From positions 341,760 through 405,759 of the forward strand of contig NZ_FMCR01000002.1 in the NCBI RefSeq assembly GCF_900091575.1: a DNA stretch of 64,000 nt, in the 5' to 3' direction. Both the position numbers and the translations under genes were made by a program. The notes under the pieces were generated by a model that worked only from the letters and a program-made list of their open reading frames with translations, made no database searches and was not told where the DNA came from. The stretch comes from Micromonospora saelicesensis. Lineage in GTDB: Bacteria; Actinomycetota; Actinomycetes; Mycobacteriales; Micromonosporaceae. Shown one piece after another: positions 25,648 to 34,281 of this stretch; the stretch's first letter is position 1; every line of letters starts with the position of its first letter.

Positions 25648-27141
25648 ATGCGTGACCTTTCCCGTCGTGATCTGCTCAGGGCGACGGCCGTCGGCGCCGG
25701 AGCGGTCGCTATCCCGAGCGTGATCGCCGGCAGCTCGGCCGTCGCGGCCGACGGTCCCGGGTGGCCCTCCGACACGAAGTTCCCCCCGGCACAGCTGACC
25801 GGACGGATCGTCCGCCCGCAGAGCCCCAACTACGCGGAGGCCAGCCTCGGCTGGGACGAGCTGTTCGTGCACTATCCGCTGGTCATCGTCTTCGCTCAGG
25901 AGACCCAGGACGTGGTCAACGCGCTCACCTGGGCGCGGCAGCACGACGTCGCGCTGCGGGTACGCAGTGGCCGGCACAACCTGGAAGGCTGGTCGAACGT
26001 CGACAACGGCATCGTGATCGACGTCAGCGAGCTGAAGGACGTCCACATCGACACCGCCGCCCGCATTGCGAAGGTCGGCGCGGGGCTCACCCAGTCGGAG
26101 GCCGTGACCGCCCTCGGCGAGCACGACCTCGCGGCGACGACGGGCACGGAGGGGACCGTGGGCCTCTCCGGGGCCACCCTCGGCGGTGGCTTCGGCTTCC
26201 TCACCCGCTACCTCGGGATGGCCTGCGACAACCTGATCGGCGCGGAGATCGTCGTGGCGGCGGGCGCCGACGGGGCGAAGGTGCTCGAGGTGGACCCGTG
26301 GAACTACTCGGACCTGCTCTGGGCACTGCGCGGAGCGGGCAACGGCAACTTCGGGATCGTCACCTCCCTGACCTACAAGGTCGCTCCGCTCACGAGCGTC
26401 GCCTACCTTCAGGTGACCTGGCCCGGCCTCGGCGACCTGCACGAGGTCTTCGACGCCTGGCAGCGCGTCGCGCCCTTCACCGACCCCCGCCTCGGCAGCC
26501 AGGTCGAGGTCCACCCGGATGAGATCCTGCTGTTCGCGGTGCTCGCCGAGGGGTCCGAGGCAGAGGCCAGGAAGCTGCTGGCGCCGATCCTGTCGATCGG
26601 CAACCCCACGGTCACCGTGCAGATCGGTGGCTGGGGCGACGTCTACGCCGGCTTCCAGATCCCGAACGAGGACGAGCCGGCGAAATGGAAGTTCTTCTCC
26701 CAGTTCACCCGCGAGCCGTTCCCGGAGAAGGCGGTCAGCATCGTCCGTGAGTTCATGGAGAAGTCGCCCTCGCCCGACAGCAACTTCTTCACCCAGGCCT
26801 TCGGCCGCGGGGCGCAACGGCAGGAGCCCTTCGGTGGCGCGGCCTTCCCGCACCGCGACGCGCTCTTCTACTCGGAGCCCGGCGTCGGCTGGGGCACTCG
26901 CGGCGAACCCGACAGCGACGACGCCGTGACCCCGATCGCCCAGACCTGGATCGCCGAGTTCAGCCAGGCGCTGCGGCCCTACGTGGACGGCGCCTACGTC
27001 AACGTGCCGAACATCGGCATGGCCGAGTGGGAGAAGGCCTACTGGGGGCACAACTTCCCTCGGCTGCGCAAGATCAAGGCGAAGTACGACCCGCACAACG
27101 TCTTCCAGTACGAGCAGAGCATCCCGCCCGCGACGCACTGA
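25648..27141 (+). CDS. Tat-exported FAD-dependent oxidoreductase, BBE-like
   Basis: A 497-residue protein. It opens with a twin-Arg signal (DLSRRDLLRATAVGAGAVAI) cut near AVAADG. The FAD-binding PCMH domain shows VRSGRHNLEG, with the His that covalently binds FAD, and LGGGFGFLTR; the C-terminus is a berberine-bridge motif (WGHNFPRLRKIKAKYDPHNVF). The position usually holding the second FAD-linking Cys reads GTEGTVGLSG, so flavin attachment through His alone is expected. The ATG at 25648 has GAGAGG upstream. The substrate is unknown; sugar or polyphenol oxidation is typical for the family. Confidence 0.9.
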   Translation: MRDLSRRDLLRATAVGAGAVAIPSVIAGSSAVAADGPGWPSDTKFPPAQLTGRIVRPQSPNYAEASLGWDELFVHYPLVIVFAQETQDVVNALTWARQHDVALRVRSGRHNLEGWSNVDNGIVIDVSELKDVHIDTAARIAKVGAGLTQSEAVTALGEHDLAATTGTEGTVGLSGATLGGGFGFLTRYLGMACDNLIGAEIVVAAGADGAKVLEVDPWNYSDLLWALRGAGNGNFGIVTSLTYKVAPLTSVAYLQVTWPGLGDLHEVFDAWQRVAPFTDPRLGSQVEVHPDEILLFAVLAEGSEAEARKLLAPILSIGNPTVTVQIGGWGDVYAGFQIPNEDEPAKWKFFSQFTREPFPEKAVSIVREFMEKSPSPDSNFFTQAFGRGAQRQEPFGGAAFPHRDALFYSEPGVGWGTRGEPDSDDAVTPIAQTWIAEFSQALRPYVDGAYVNVPNIGMAEWEKAYWGHNFPRLRKIKAKYDPHNVFQYEQSIPPATH

Positions 27142-27249
27142 CCCGGATGACCGGCGGTGCGGGTGACACCGACCCGCACCGCCGGACCAACCAACCTCGC
27201 GTCCGGGAGGGAGGCGCAACTCGGCGCGGGAGGCGTGTCACTCGTGAGT

Positions 27250-27293
27250 GCGGTATACCTCAGAGTCATATTCATACCTCTGAGGTATACCGC
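27250..27293. terminator. 16-bp perfect inverted repeat between convergent genes
   Basis: Arms 27250-27265 and 27278-27293 (GCGGTATACCTCAGAG and its complement) enclose a 12-base loop. It lies between the flavoenzyme gene and the leftward barstar gene, so a bidirectional terminator is the simplest reading. The unusually AT-rich arms would also suit a protein-binding operator. Confidence 0.6.
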
Positions 27294-27378
27294 TCGTCGA
27301 AGAAACTGCCCTCGGCTGCCGTCACCCACTGTGAGATGCGGTCCCCACCGCCGCCGACTGCGGGGCTCGACCCACCGG

Positions 27379-27744
27379 TCAGGACGGCGCGGTCTCGTTG
27401 AGGACGACGCGCAGCAGGTGCGGGGCGCTGGTGGCGAGGTCGCCGAGCACGGCGAGCAGCAGACCGCGCTGATCGGACGGCTCGTCGGCGAGCAGTTGGC
27501 CGGCGTCGGTGATCAGCAGGGTGAGCGGACCGGCGTCGAGCCGGTCCCGGAGCACGTCGGAGAGGGCGTCCCAGGTCTCCCCCAGGTACTCCGGCAGGGC
27601 CAGCACGGCGGCGAGCGTAGCGAAGAGCCCGGCCCTTGTTCGCGTCGTCGCTCCGGCCAGCACCACCGCGCCGGGCACGTCGAGGCCGCCGTCGCGGCAG
27701 ACGATCAGCCAGTCGGGCACCCGACCCGCGTGCTCGTCGACCAT
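27379..27744 (-). CDS. barstar-family ribonuclease inhibitor
   Basis: A 121-residue protein. The barstar core is clear: LFATLAAVLALPEYLGETWD followed by ALSDVLRDRL, matching the helix and loop whose Trp-Asp (WD) plugs the active site of guanyl-specific RNases, then a strand TLLITDAG and a C-terminal helix. A GGAGG site lies seven bases before the ATG. It follows the secreted RNase gene on the same strand with a hairpin between them, so it is the likely immunity protein that protects the cytoplasm before export. A longer open frame runs upstream but crosses the RNase gene out of frame. Confidence 0.88.
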   Translation of the reverse strand: MVDEHAGRVPDWLIVCRDGGLDVPGAVVLAGATTRTRAGLFATLAAVLALPEYLGETWDALSDVLRDRLDAGPLTLLITDAGQLLADEPSDQRGLLLAVLGDLATSAPHLLRVVLNETAPS

Positions 27745-27758
27745 CACGTTCCTCCTGA

Positions 27759-27804
27759 TCTGACCGGTACGACATCTGACCGGGCGACATCCGACCGGGA
27801 CGAC
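27759..27804. repeat. three tandem ~15-bp repeats upstream of the barstar gene
   Basis: The units at 27759-27774, 27775-27789 and 27790-27804 follow the pattern TCTGACCGGGCGACA with small changes. They lie directly upstream of the barstar ribosome-binding site. They could be binding sites for a regulator or simple sequence drift; nothing else marks them. Confidence 0.55.
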
Positions 27805-27812
27805 GCCGCAGC

Positions 27813-27844
27813 GGGGGCCGGCCGACCGAGGCAGGCCGGCCCCC
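27813..27844 (-). terminator. hairpin terminator after the secreted RNase gene
   Basis: A perfect 11-bp stem (27813-27823 with 27834-27844, GGGGGCCGGCC) with a 10-base loop begins eight bases beyond the RNase stop. It lies between the RNase and barstar genes and would reduce read-through, implying separate or attenuated expression of the inhibitor. Confidence 0.75.
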
Positions 27845-27851
27845 AGGTCGG

Positions 27852-28301
27852 TCAGAGTCGGTAGAAGTCGGTGTAGTGGTTGGGCGAGAACCAGGTGACC
27901 CCGGTGCTGCGGTTCACCACGATCCGGTACGCGTCCCGGGCGGCGCCCTGGGTGCGCGGGTAGACGTCGTACTCGTAGTAGGTGGCGTTGGTGGGCAGTT
28001 GACCCTCGTAGTTGTAGAACTGGCCGCCGGCGAAGTTGGACTTCCCGCCGCTCCAGGAGTACCAGCCTCGACTGGTCGGGAACCCCTTCGCGGACCAGCC
28101 CGAACGGGCGGTGCGGGCGTCCGCGCAGCGGCTCATGGTGCAGGAGCTGTAGACCGCCGCCGAGGCCGGGTCGGTCAACCGAGGGGAGACCACGGACGGG
28201 CCGACCAGCGCGGCGGCGACCATGGCGAGGAGCAGGGCGAGGGTGGTGGTACGCCGGCGGATCGCGCCGAGCGTGGCCAGCGGGGACACGAGGGTGGACA
28301 C
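27852..28301 (-). CDS. secreted guanyl-specific ribonuclease, RNase Sa/barnase superfamily
   Basis: A 149-residue precursor. After a basic start and a hydrophobic segment (LALLLAMVAAALVGPSVV) a cleavage near PASAAV gives a mature enzyme of ~100 residues. Catalytic residues of the family can be placed: Glu in ATYYEYDVYP, Arg in DAYRIVVNRS and His in SPNHYTDFYRL. Two Cys close to the mature N-terminus (SSCTMSRC) are unlike the classical RNase Sa pair. GTG at 28301 has GGAGG eight bases upstream. It is followed by a terminator and then by the barstar gene, forming a toxin/inhibitor pair. Confidence 0.88.
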   Translation of the reverse strand: MSTLVSPLATLGAIRRRTTTLALLLAMVAAALVGPSVVSPRLTDPASAAVYSSCTMSRCADARTARSGWSAKGFPTSRGWYSWSGGKSNFAGGQFYNYEGQLPTNATYYEYDVYPRTQGAARDAYRIVVNRSTGVTWFSPNHYTDFYRL

Positions 28302-28546
28302 AGGCTGCCTCCAGACCATCCAATCCATCGATCCGCATGGTTGTCGGACCGAACCCAGTCTCACCGCTGCCGGTCGACGGCAACACCCCTCCGCACCCCA
28401 ACTGCTCCACAATGCTCGGTTAACGCCGACTGATCATCGGTCTGGTTGGTGTCGATATGCCGTCTGCTCGGTGACGGCGTGGCGGCGGGCAAATCGGTCA
28501 CCGGTTGTTAGCGTGAAACGCGGATCCGTGACCGTGGAGGGGTGCA

Positions 28547-29350
28547 ATGACGGACGCCCCCGACGGGAGGCCGAGGCCCGCGGACCAGTGGCGGCACCGG
28601 GGCGTACGAGGGTTGACCGTCGCCCGCGACGCCGGTGTGCGCGGCTGGCGGTGGTGGGCACGTAGCTGGGATCGGCTGGTCGCCGCGCTCCAGGACGAGG
28701 CGCCCGTCGGCTCCGCTGCCGCGCCGTCGCCGTCCGGTCCACTCGTCGAACAACGCGACGCACCCCGGCTGATCGCGGTCCCGGCACGCGGATACGTGTA
28801 CTCGTTCCACATCCGCGCCACGTTCGCCTGGTCGTCAGCCGCGAGCCTGCGGTCCGAGGTGCTGAGCTGGTACGTCCAGTACTTCCAACCGAACGCGATC
28901 CAGCGGCTGACCCGGCTGGCCGCCGACGCCGCCCGGGACCTGCCCCCACACCGGGCCGGAGACCTGGAGGTGGCGTTGCAGCGGGCGCTCGCCGAGGATC
29001 CCCTGTGGCACTACCAACGGGGCGACATCACCCTCACCTGCCGCCCCGACGCCGCCGTACGACTCGACGAGCGGATCCTGCCCGCGCTCCAGCCGCACGT
29101 CGACCGCCTGGTCAAGCTGGAATACCAGTTCGACGAGCAGATCCGAAAGGCCCGGTACGCCGAGGAGCTCAGCCGCCAGTGGGCGACGATCCTGGATGAT
29201 CACGCGGACGACCACGACCTGGCCGACGCCCGCGACCACATGCTCAGCGCGCAAAGAGAAGCCGCACGATGGATAGCCGAACTCCTCCACCGCCACGCCA
29301 ACCCCTCACCAGAGTCGGCACCCTCGCCCCGAGTTCCCCCGAACGTCTAA
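28547..29350 (+). CDS. protein of unknown function
   Basis: A 267-residue soluble protein with a strong GGAGGGG site five bases before the ATG. The N-terminal ~75 residues are Arg/Pro/Ala-rich. The middle (RGYVYSFHIRATFAW; SEVLSWYVQYFQPNAIQRLT) and the Glu/Arg-rich C-terminal half (LEYQFDEQIRKARYAEELSR) suggest a mixed alpha/beta core followed by a long helix that may form a coiled coil. I recognise no family. It stands alone, divergent from the RNase gene, and overlaps the end of the convergent AhpD-like gene by four bases. Confidence 0.65.
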   Translation: MTDAPDGRPRPADQWRHRGVRGLTVARDAGVRGWRWWARSWDRLVAALQDEAPVGSAAAPSPSGPLVEQRDAPRLIAVPARGYVYSFHIRATFAWSSAASLRSEVLSWYVQYFQPNAIQRLTRLAADAARDLPPHRAGDLEVALQRALAEDPLWHYQRGDITLTCRPDAAVRLDERILPALQPHVDRLVKLEYQFDEQIRKARYAEELSRQWATILDDHADDHDLADARDHMLSAQREAARWIAELLHRHANPSPESAPSPRVPPNV

Positions 29351-29916
29351 CCGCCGAAGCTCAGCGCCTGCCGCAGATCCACGTCGAGGCTCTCGTTGTA
29401 CTGCGGATCGGGCTCGGCCCCGGCAGCGCTGAGGACGGTGCTGAAAAAGCATCTGGCGCCAACGGCGAGGATCACGTGGAAGATATCCGTGTCATCGAGA
29501 CCGTGGTCACGCAGGCCGGCGACGTCGGCCTCGGTGACGGAGTTCGCATCGGCCGCGACCTTTCCGGCGAAGTCGACGACTGCGACCTCCTGCTCGGAGA
29601 GACCGGCGCCGCCATGGTCTGACGCGATGGCGGCGACGGTTGGCGCGTCGAAGAACTTGTCGCGTAGGACCTTTCCATGCGCCAGGCCGCAGTAGGAGGA
29701 TTTCAGTGCCCGGGCCGCGGCGAGGGTCGCCAACTCATAGCGGCGCAGCTCCATCCCGGCCTTCACCGCACCGTTGAGCTGCTGCCATGCCAGGTACACC
29801 GCCGGGCTCTGGGCGAACAATCTGGTGTAGTTGGGCAGGTAGCCCATCGCCTTCGTGTCGGCATCGAACATCCGCTCGGTGTCCAGCGACTGCGCTGCCT
29901 GCTGCAGGAAACTCAT
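29347..29916 (-). CDS. AhpD/carboxymuconolactone-decarboxylase-like peroxidase-related protein
   Basis: A 189-residue helical protein. The family core is ELATLAAARALKSSYCGLAH, where the AhpD active site CxxC-x-x-x-H reads SxxC, so only one of the two redox Cys remains. The ATG at 29916 is chosen because GGGGAGGAG lies six bases upstream; an ATG at 29931 is less well placed. Proteins of this subgroup are annotated as peroxidase-related enzymes and may act on small peroxides or have lost disulfide chemistry. It is not in an operon. Confidence 0.83.
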   Translation of the reverse strand: MSFLQQAAQSLDTERMFDADTKAMGYLPNYTRLFAQSPAVYLAWQQLNGAVKAGMELRRYELATLAAARALKSSYCGLAHGKVLRDKFFDAPTVAAIASDHGGAGLSEQEVAVVDFAGKVAADANSVTEADVAGLRDHGLDDTDIFHVILAVGARCFFSTVLSAAGAEPDPQYNESLDVDLRQALSFGG

Positions 29917-30109
29917 CCGACTCCTCCCCATGCTCGACCCGGACGGTACGCCGTTGGCACTGCGGACGCTGTCAGGAAATCGGCCGTGCGCGCCCGCACC
30001 GACGGATCAGCTGCGTAGCCACCTGTCCCATGGCGGATGACCGCCGCCGGTCCGGTCGACCCGGCGGCGGCCAATCGGGTTCGGGAGCGCCCGTCCGAGC
30101 AGGTGCGCG

Positions 30110-30367
30110 CTAGTAGGTGAAGGTCCAGAGGAAGTAGAAGCCGGGGGCGTTGGGGCCGTACTGGCGGTACTCGCAGTAGTACCAGCTCCAGAGACCGGTC
30201 TGAACACCCTCACTGCCGTAGCTGTTGCAGAACTGGCCGTCGGAGTAGACGTTGCGCAGCGTGCCGCCCGGCGGATCCGCCGCAGCCGGAGTGGCGCTGA
30301 ACCCGACCAACCCGCCCAGTGCCAGCGCCGCCGCCGTCACCAGGGTCGCCCATCTGCGTCCGCGCAT
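30110..30367 (-). CDS. small secreted protein with two cysteines
   Basis: An 85-residue precursor: a signal peptide (RRWATLVTAAALALGGLVGF, cleavage near AAADPP) and a mature chain of ~54 residues that is rich in Tyr, Trp, Phe and Gly and has two Cys (QFCNSYG and WYYCEYRQYG), probably one disulfide. A GAGGAGG site lies seven bases upstream of the ATG. It is monocistronic. The function is unknown; the composition suggests a compact, surface-exposed peptide. I see nothing else in the ~190-base spaces on either side of this gene. Confidence 0.75.
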   Translation of the reverse strand: MRGRRWATLVTAAALALGGLVGFSATPAAADPPGGTLRNVYSDGQFCNSYGSEGVQTGLWSWYYCEYRQYGPNAPGFYFLWTFTY

Positions 30368-30550
30368 GAAGCCTCCTCATCACCGTCCACGGCGCATGGC
30401 GGCTCCGCGTTGAACCGAGACCGGGACATCGAAGTTCGTGAAACTAAAGGCTTGCATGGGGACGTGCGGTTCGGCTCCCGACAACGGGCGGCGCTACCGC
30501 GACGATCCGCCAGCGATCTCCATCGAATGGGCATCTCCCCTGAACACGCG

Positions 30551-33500
30551 TCAGCCGCCGTGCCACATCGGGGCGCTGCGGTTGACGGTCTGCACCACGA
30601 TGGCCGGCTCGGTGAGGACGGCGACCAGCCGTCGGGACGCCGCGACCGCGAGCGGACCCAACGTCTGGTGCTCGATCACGGCGTGGCACAGCTGGAGGCC
30701 CAGTTCGGCCAGCTCGCGTCGGCCCAGCTCGATCCGCCGTGGGTGCTCGCGCCGCCCAGCCAGCACCGCTCGGATACGGCGACGCAGTTCGGCCTGTTCG
30801 TCGGTGTCGCGTCGCATCACCTCGACCGACCAGCGCCACGTCTCGGCGAGGAGCAGCAGGTCGACCCGGTCGGGCGGTTGATCGGCGAGGAGCAGTTCCT
30901 GGTGGCAGACGACCAGGGCCGTGGCGGGTTCACCGTCGTCGACGAGCAAACCGGCGAGTAGTCCCGCACCGATGGGTGCCGGCTCACCGAGGTCCTGGCT
31001 GGCAGCCGTACGTATCAGGTCCAAGCGGCTGCGTGCGGCTTCCTCGTCCCCGCTCAGGTGGTGCAGGACGGCCAGGAACTCCTGCACTCCAGGAGCGGCC
31101 GGGCGGGTCGCGGAGGCGGACTCCGATGTGATGCCGTTGGCCGCCTGGCTCAGCTCCTCCGCCGCGACGAGCAGTTGTGTCACCGGCGCGTCTTCCGCGA
31201 TCAGCCGGGCGAGCCGCTGCCGCTGCACCGCCGACGGCGTCGGCTCGGTGGGTGGTGGGATGAGCGCCAGCAGGCTCGCCAGCCGGGTCCACTCGCCCGC
31301 TGCCGCCCCGGCCAGCAGCGCCCGGCGCAGCGCCGCCATGGTGAGGTCGTCGGCGTGCCCGATGCTCGCGGCCCGTGCCTGCGTGACGTCAGCGAAGACG
31401 CCCAGCGCCTCCGGCCAGTAACCGGCGCGGGCAAGCTCGACTCCGAACTCCTCACGCAGCCGGCTCCCCCGTCGCGCGCTCACCGACCCGCCGGCGAGTC
31501 GGCTCTGCAGGCGGCCGTGCCGGAACCGGTAGGCCCCCGCGCCGTCGCGTAGCAGGCCGACGGTCTCGGCGTACGCCAGGAAGGCGAGCAGTCGGTGCGG
31601 TGTGCGGCCACGGAGGGCGAGGGCTGCGCGGGTGAGGGCGAAGCGCAGCCACGCCCCGCCCCCGCGCCGGTGCAGCCACCAGCCCAGCCCGAGCCCCACC
31701 CCGGCCCAGACCAGCGCCGGCAGCGGCGGTACGGCGGACAGCACCCCGGTGAGACGCAGCGCCGCGATGACGAGGAGCAGCCGGATGACGCCGGTGGCGG
31801 CGCTGGCCAGCGCGGAGGCCACGCTGGCGGCGCGGTCCGCTTCCAGGGTTTCGACAACGCTGGTCGCACCGAGTTCGGCGGCGGGCGCGGCGACGTCCAC
31901 CCGCAGTCCGGCCAGGACCGCTTGGTACGCCCAACTCACCAGACCGACCATGACGGCGGCCCGGGCCGGGTCGGGCCACGGTGGCAGCCCCGGCACGCGG
32001 TCCAGCAGCGCTACCAGTTGCGGAGTGGGCGCAAAGGCGGTGAGGAAGCTGAACGTGGACAGTCCCAGGAAAGCCCCGCCGAGCAGCGCGCCGGGCAGCC
32101 CGACGCGAAACGCCCGGCGCCCACCGACGAACGCCACCCGGCGGGGTCGTTCTCGACCGGCCCGACCCGAGCCGCGGATCAGCGCCACGACGGAGGCCAG
32201 CAGGAAGGCCGTGATCGCCAGGGCGTCCGTCTCGCGGACCAGCGCGTCGAGGAGATTCCGGGTCGGTGGGTGGGTCACCAGCTCCGCCGTCGCCGTGAGG
32301 GCGTCCGCGGAGAGGGTCAGCGTCAGCCACACCGCCACCGCGGTACGCGCACCGGCGACGAGCGCCCAGAACGGGCCAGGCTGCGCGTTCGCCAACTGCC
32401 ACCAGCGGAACTCCCGGACGTCGAGCGACTCCATGTGCGCGGCGAGGAAGGCCAGGTAGCGCCGGGCGGTCTCGGGTTCCCAGCGCCGTAGCCCCTGGGA
32501 ACCGCGGCGGGACCGCAGCGCGGCATCCACCGCCCTGGTCAGCAGATCGTCCTCTACGGAGCGTTGGCCCCGCTCGCGAGCCAGGGGCACGAGGTCCCGG
32601 GGATCGGTGCCCGGCTGGTCGAAGGCGCTGCGGGCCATCGCCACCATCAGCGGGGTGGAGAGGGCGGCGGTCAGCTGCGGGGCGTCCCCGAGGGTGGTGG
32701 CGACGGAGGTCCAGTTGTCGACCTGATGCAGCGGGGCCGCGTCCACCAGGTAGTCGGCGACCTCTGCGGGCGCCGGCGGTCCGAGCATGACCACAGCGGC
32801 GCCGCGTAGCTTCTCCCCCTGGGTCAGGTAACGCTCGTAGACCGAGGTCCGGCAGGTGAGGACGAAACGCTGGGTCGGCAGTGCGTTGAGTTCGTCGAGG
32901 CAGGCGATCAGCCGGTCTTCGGGTACCTCGTCCAGTCCATCGAGGACTGGCACCACCAGGTCGGTCTCGATGAGGTCGCGCAGCACGGCATCGCGGCGCG
33001 GGTGACCGGCCGCGAGCTGCGGGTAGCGCCGCCCGATCCGGTCGACCAACCAGTCGTGGAAACCCTCCTGATCGGGATCCCAGGAGTCAGCGGGGACCAA
33101 TACGGGCACCGGGGTGTCCGGCTCGCGGTGCACGGGCAACTCCCGGGCCATCCGCAGCGCGAGGATCGACTTGCCGGAGCCGGCCGGTCCCAGCAACAGC
33201 AGCCGCCCAGAGGGCACGCGCCGGTAGCAGCTCCACAGTGTCCCGTTGCCACCGGCGAGGTCCACCGGGACGGCGGAGCTGGATCGGCCGATGGCCCGCC
33301 AGGAGGGGAGGAACCGGTCGGGAGCGGTGCGCCACCGCACCGGCAGCGGGTAAGGTTCGTCGACGGTACGCAACAGCGCCTCGTCGGTCGGATCGCGTCG
33401 AATCAGCTCCACGAGCTCGTCGGCGGCGGCGCGTCGGTGGGCGGCCGCCTCGGCGAGACCCGTCGATTCGGTGCGAAAGAGCTGGTCCAGCGGGACGTAG

Positions 33501-33700
33501 ACGGCGATGACCCCGGCGACGACGCCCCAGGTCCAGTTGACCTTCTCGAAGTCGTACCGGAGCCACACCCACGCCGTGCCGCCCGCCGCCAGCGCGGCCA
33601 CGACGCCCAGCGATCCCCACTTCCACCCGCGACGCCGCACCGCACGATTGTGGTCGACCCGCGCCCGCCAGGACACCCCGCCCGCTTCGGGCCCCGGCAC
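30551..33700 (-). CDS. membrane-anchored NACHT-type STAND NTPase
   Basis: A 1049-residue protein. Two N-terminal helices (~29-47, ~57-72) are followed by a NACHT NTPase with Walker A GPAGSGKS (171-178), Walker B VVPVLDGLDEVP (~249-260) and the CRTSVYERYL sensor region. Further helices lie at ~450-700 (AITAFLLASVVALI; LPALVWAGVGLGLGWWL). The C-terminal ~300 residues are alpha-helical, TPR-like repeats. The start is GTG at 33700, eight bases after the stop of the upstream membrane-protein gene. STAND NTPases act as ligand-triggered switches, and several bacterial NACHT proteins defend against phages. That role here is inference. Confidence 0.82.
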   Translation of the reverse strand: MPGPEAGGVSWRARVDHNRAVRRRGWKWGSLGVVAALAAGGTAWVWLRYDFEKVNWTWGVVAGVIAVYVPLDQLFRTESTGLAEAAAHRRAAADELVELIRRDPTDEALLRTVDEPYPLPVRWRTAPDRFLPSWRAIGRSSSAVPVDLAGGNGTLWSCYRRVPSGRLLLLGPAGSGKSILALRMARELPVHREPDTPVPVLVPADSWDPDQEGFHDWLVDRIGRRYPQLAAGHPRRDAVLRDLIETDLVVPVLDGLDEVPEDRLIACLDELNALPTQRFVLTCRTSVYERYLTQGEKLRGAAVVMLGPPAPAEVADYLVDAAPLHQVDNWTSVATTLGDAPQLTAALSTPLMVAMARSAFDQPGTDPRDLVPLARERGQRSVEDDLLTRAVDAALRSRRGSQGLRRWEPETARRYLAFLAAHMESLDVREFRWWQLANAQPGPFWALVAGARTAVAVWLTLTLSADALTATAELVTHPPTRNLLDALVRETDALAITAFLLASVVALIRGSGRAGRERPRRVAFVGGRRAFRVGLPGALLGGAFLGLSTFSFLTAFAPTPQLVALLDRVPGLPPWPDPARAAVMVGLVSWAYQAVLAGLRVDVAAPAAELGATSVVETLEADRAASVASALASAATGVIRLLLVIAALRLTGVLSAVPPLPALVWAGVGLGLGWWLHRRGGGAWLRFALTRAALALRGRTPHRLLAFLAYAETVGLLRDGAGAYRFRHGRLQSRLAGGSVSARRGSRLREEFGVELARAGYWPEALGVFADVTQARAASIGHADDLTMAALRRALLAGAAAGEWTRLASLLALIPPPTEPTPSAVQRQRLARLIAEDAPVTQLLVAAEELSQAANGITSESASATRPAAPGVQEFLAVLHHLSGDEEAARSRLDLIRTAASQDLGEPAPIGAGLLAGLLVDDGEPATALVVCHQELLLADQPPDRVDLLLLAETWRWSVEVMRRDTDEQAELRRRIRAVLAGRREHPRRIELGRRELAELGLQLCHAVIEHQTLGPLAVAASRRLVAVLTEPAIVVQTVNRSAPMWHGG

Positions 33701-33708
33701 CGCCGCAC

Positions 33709-34281
33709 TCAGGTGGCGGGTGCCTCCGGCGTCGCGGTGGACCGGTCGACGAACGCCTGCCGCAGCGTCGCGGACTGCTCCACCGACCCCCCGCGCACCC
33801 CCAGACTGCGCCGGGCCGCCCGGTAGTAGCCGTCGCGGGCCTCGTCGACGCGGGTCAGCATGCCCGCCACGTCCGATGGTGGCTCGACGATTCCCCGGGC
33901 GAGCCGTTCGACCTGCCAGATCGCGTCCCGCCAGCGGGCGGCAGCGGCGACCGTCGGCTCGTCGCCGAGCAGCAGCAGGTTCTCCCAGACGATGGTGCGC
34001 CGAGCGTCCGCCTCAGCCAACCGGACCAGCCCCTCCTCACGGTCGATGGGGTGGCTTCGCGATCCCGGCCGGTGGTCGGCCGTGAGCCGCAGCGCCACCG
34101 CGTGACTCTCCTTGAGGGCGTGCGCGTAGTCGACGTACGCGTCGAGCCGCCGCTCGTCCCAGCGGACGCTCTGACTGCGCCGCCATCGGGCGCGGTCGGC
34201 GAGGGAGGTGGCGAGGATCGTGCCCACGGTGCCCACCAGGACGCCGAGGAGCGCCGGAAGCTGCGTCAGAAGGTCGCTCAC
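33709..34281 (-). CDS. single-pass membrane protein upstream of the NACHT NTPase
   Basis: A 190-residue protein with one helix near the N-terminus (LLTQLPALLGVLVGTVGTIL) followed by a basic, mostly helical cytoplasmic part (WDERRLDAYVDYAHALKESH; AARWRDAIWQVERLARGIVE). The start GTG at 34281 lacks a good ribosome-binding site; a TTG at 34308 is possible but less likely. Eight bases separate it from the NTPase gene, so the two form an operon. I do not recognise the family; proteins of this plan are common in actinobacteria without assigned function. Confidence 0.65.
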   Translation of the reverse strand: MSDLLTQLPALLGVLVGTVGTILATSLADRARWRRSQSVRWDERRLDAYVDYAHALKESHAVALRLTADHRPGSRSHPIDREEGLVRLAEADARRTIVWENLLLLGDEPTVAAAARWRDAIWQVERLARGIVEPPSDVAGMLTRVDEARDGYYRAARRSLGVRGGSVEQSATLRQAFVDRSTATPEAPAT

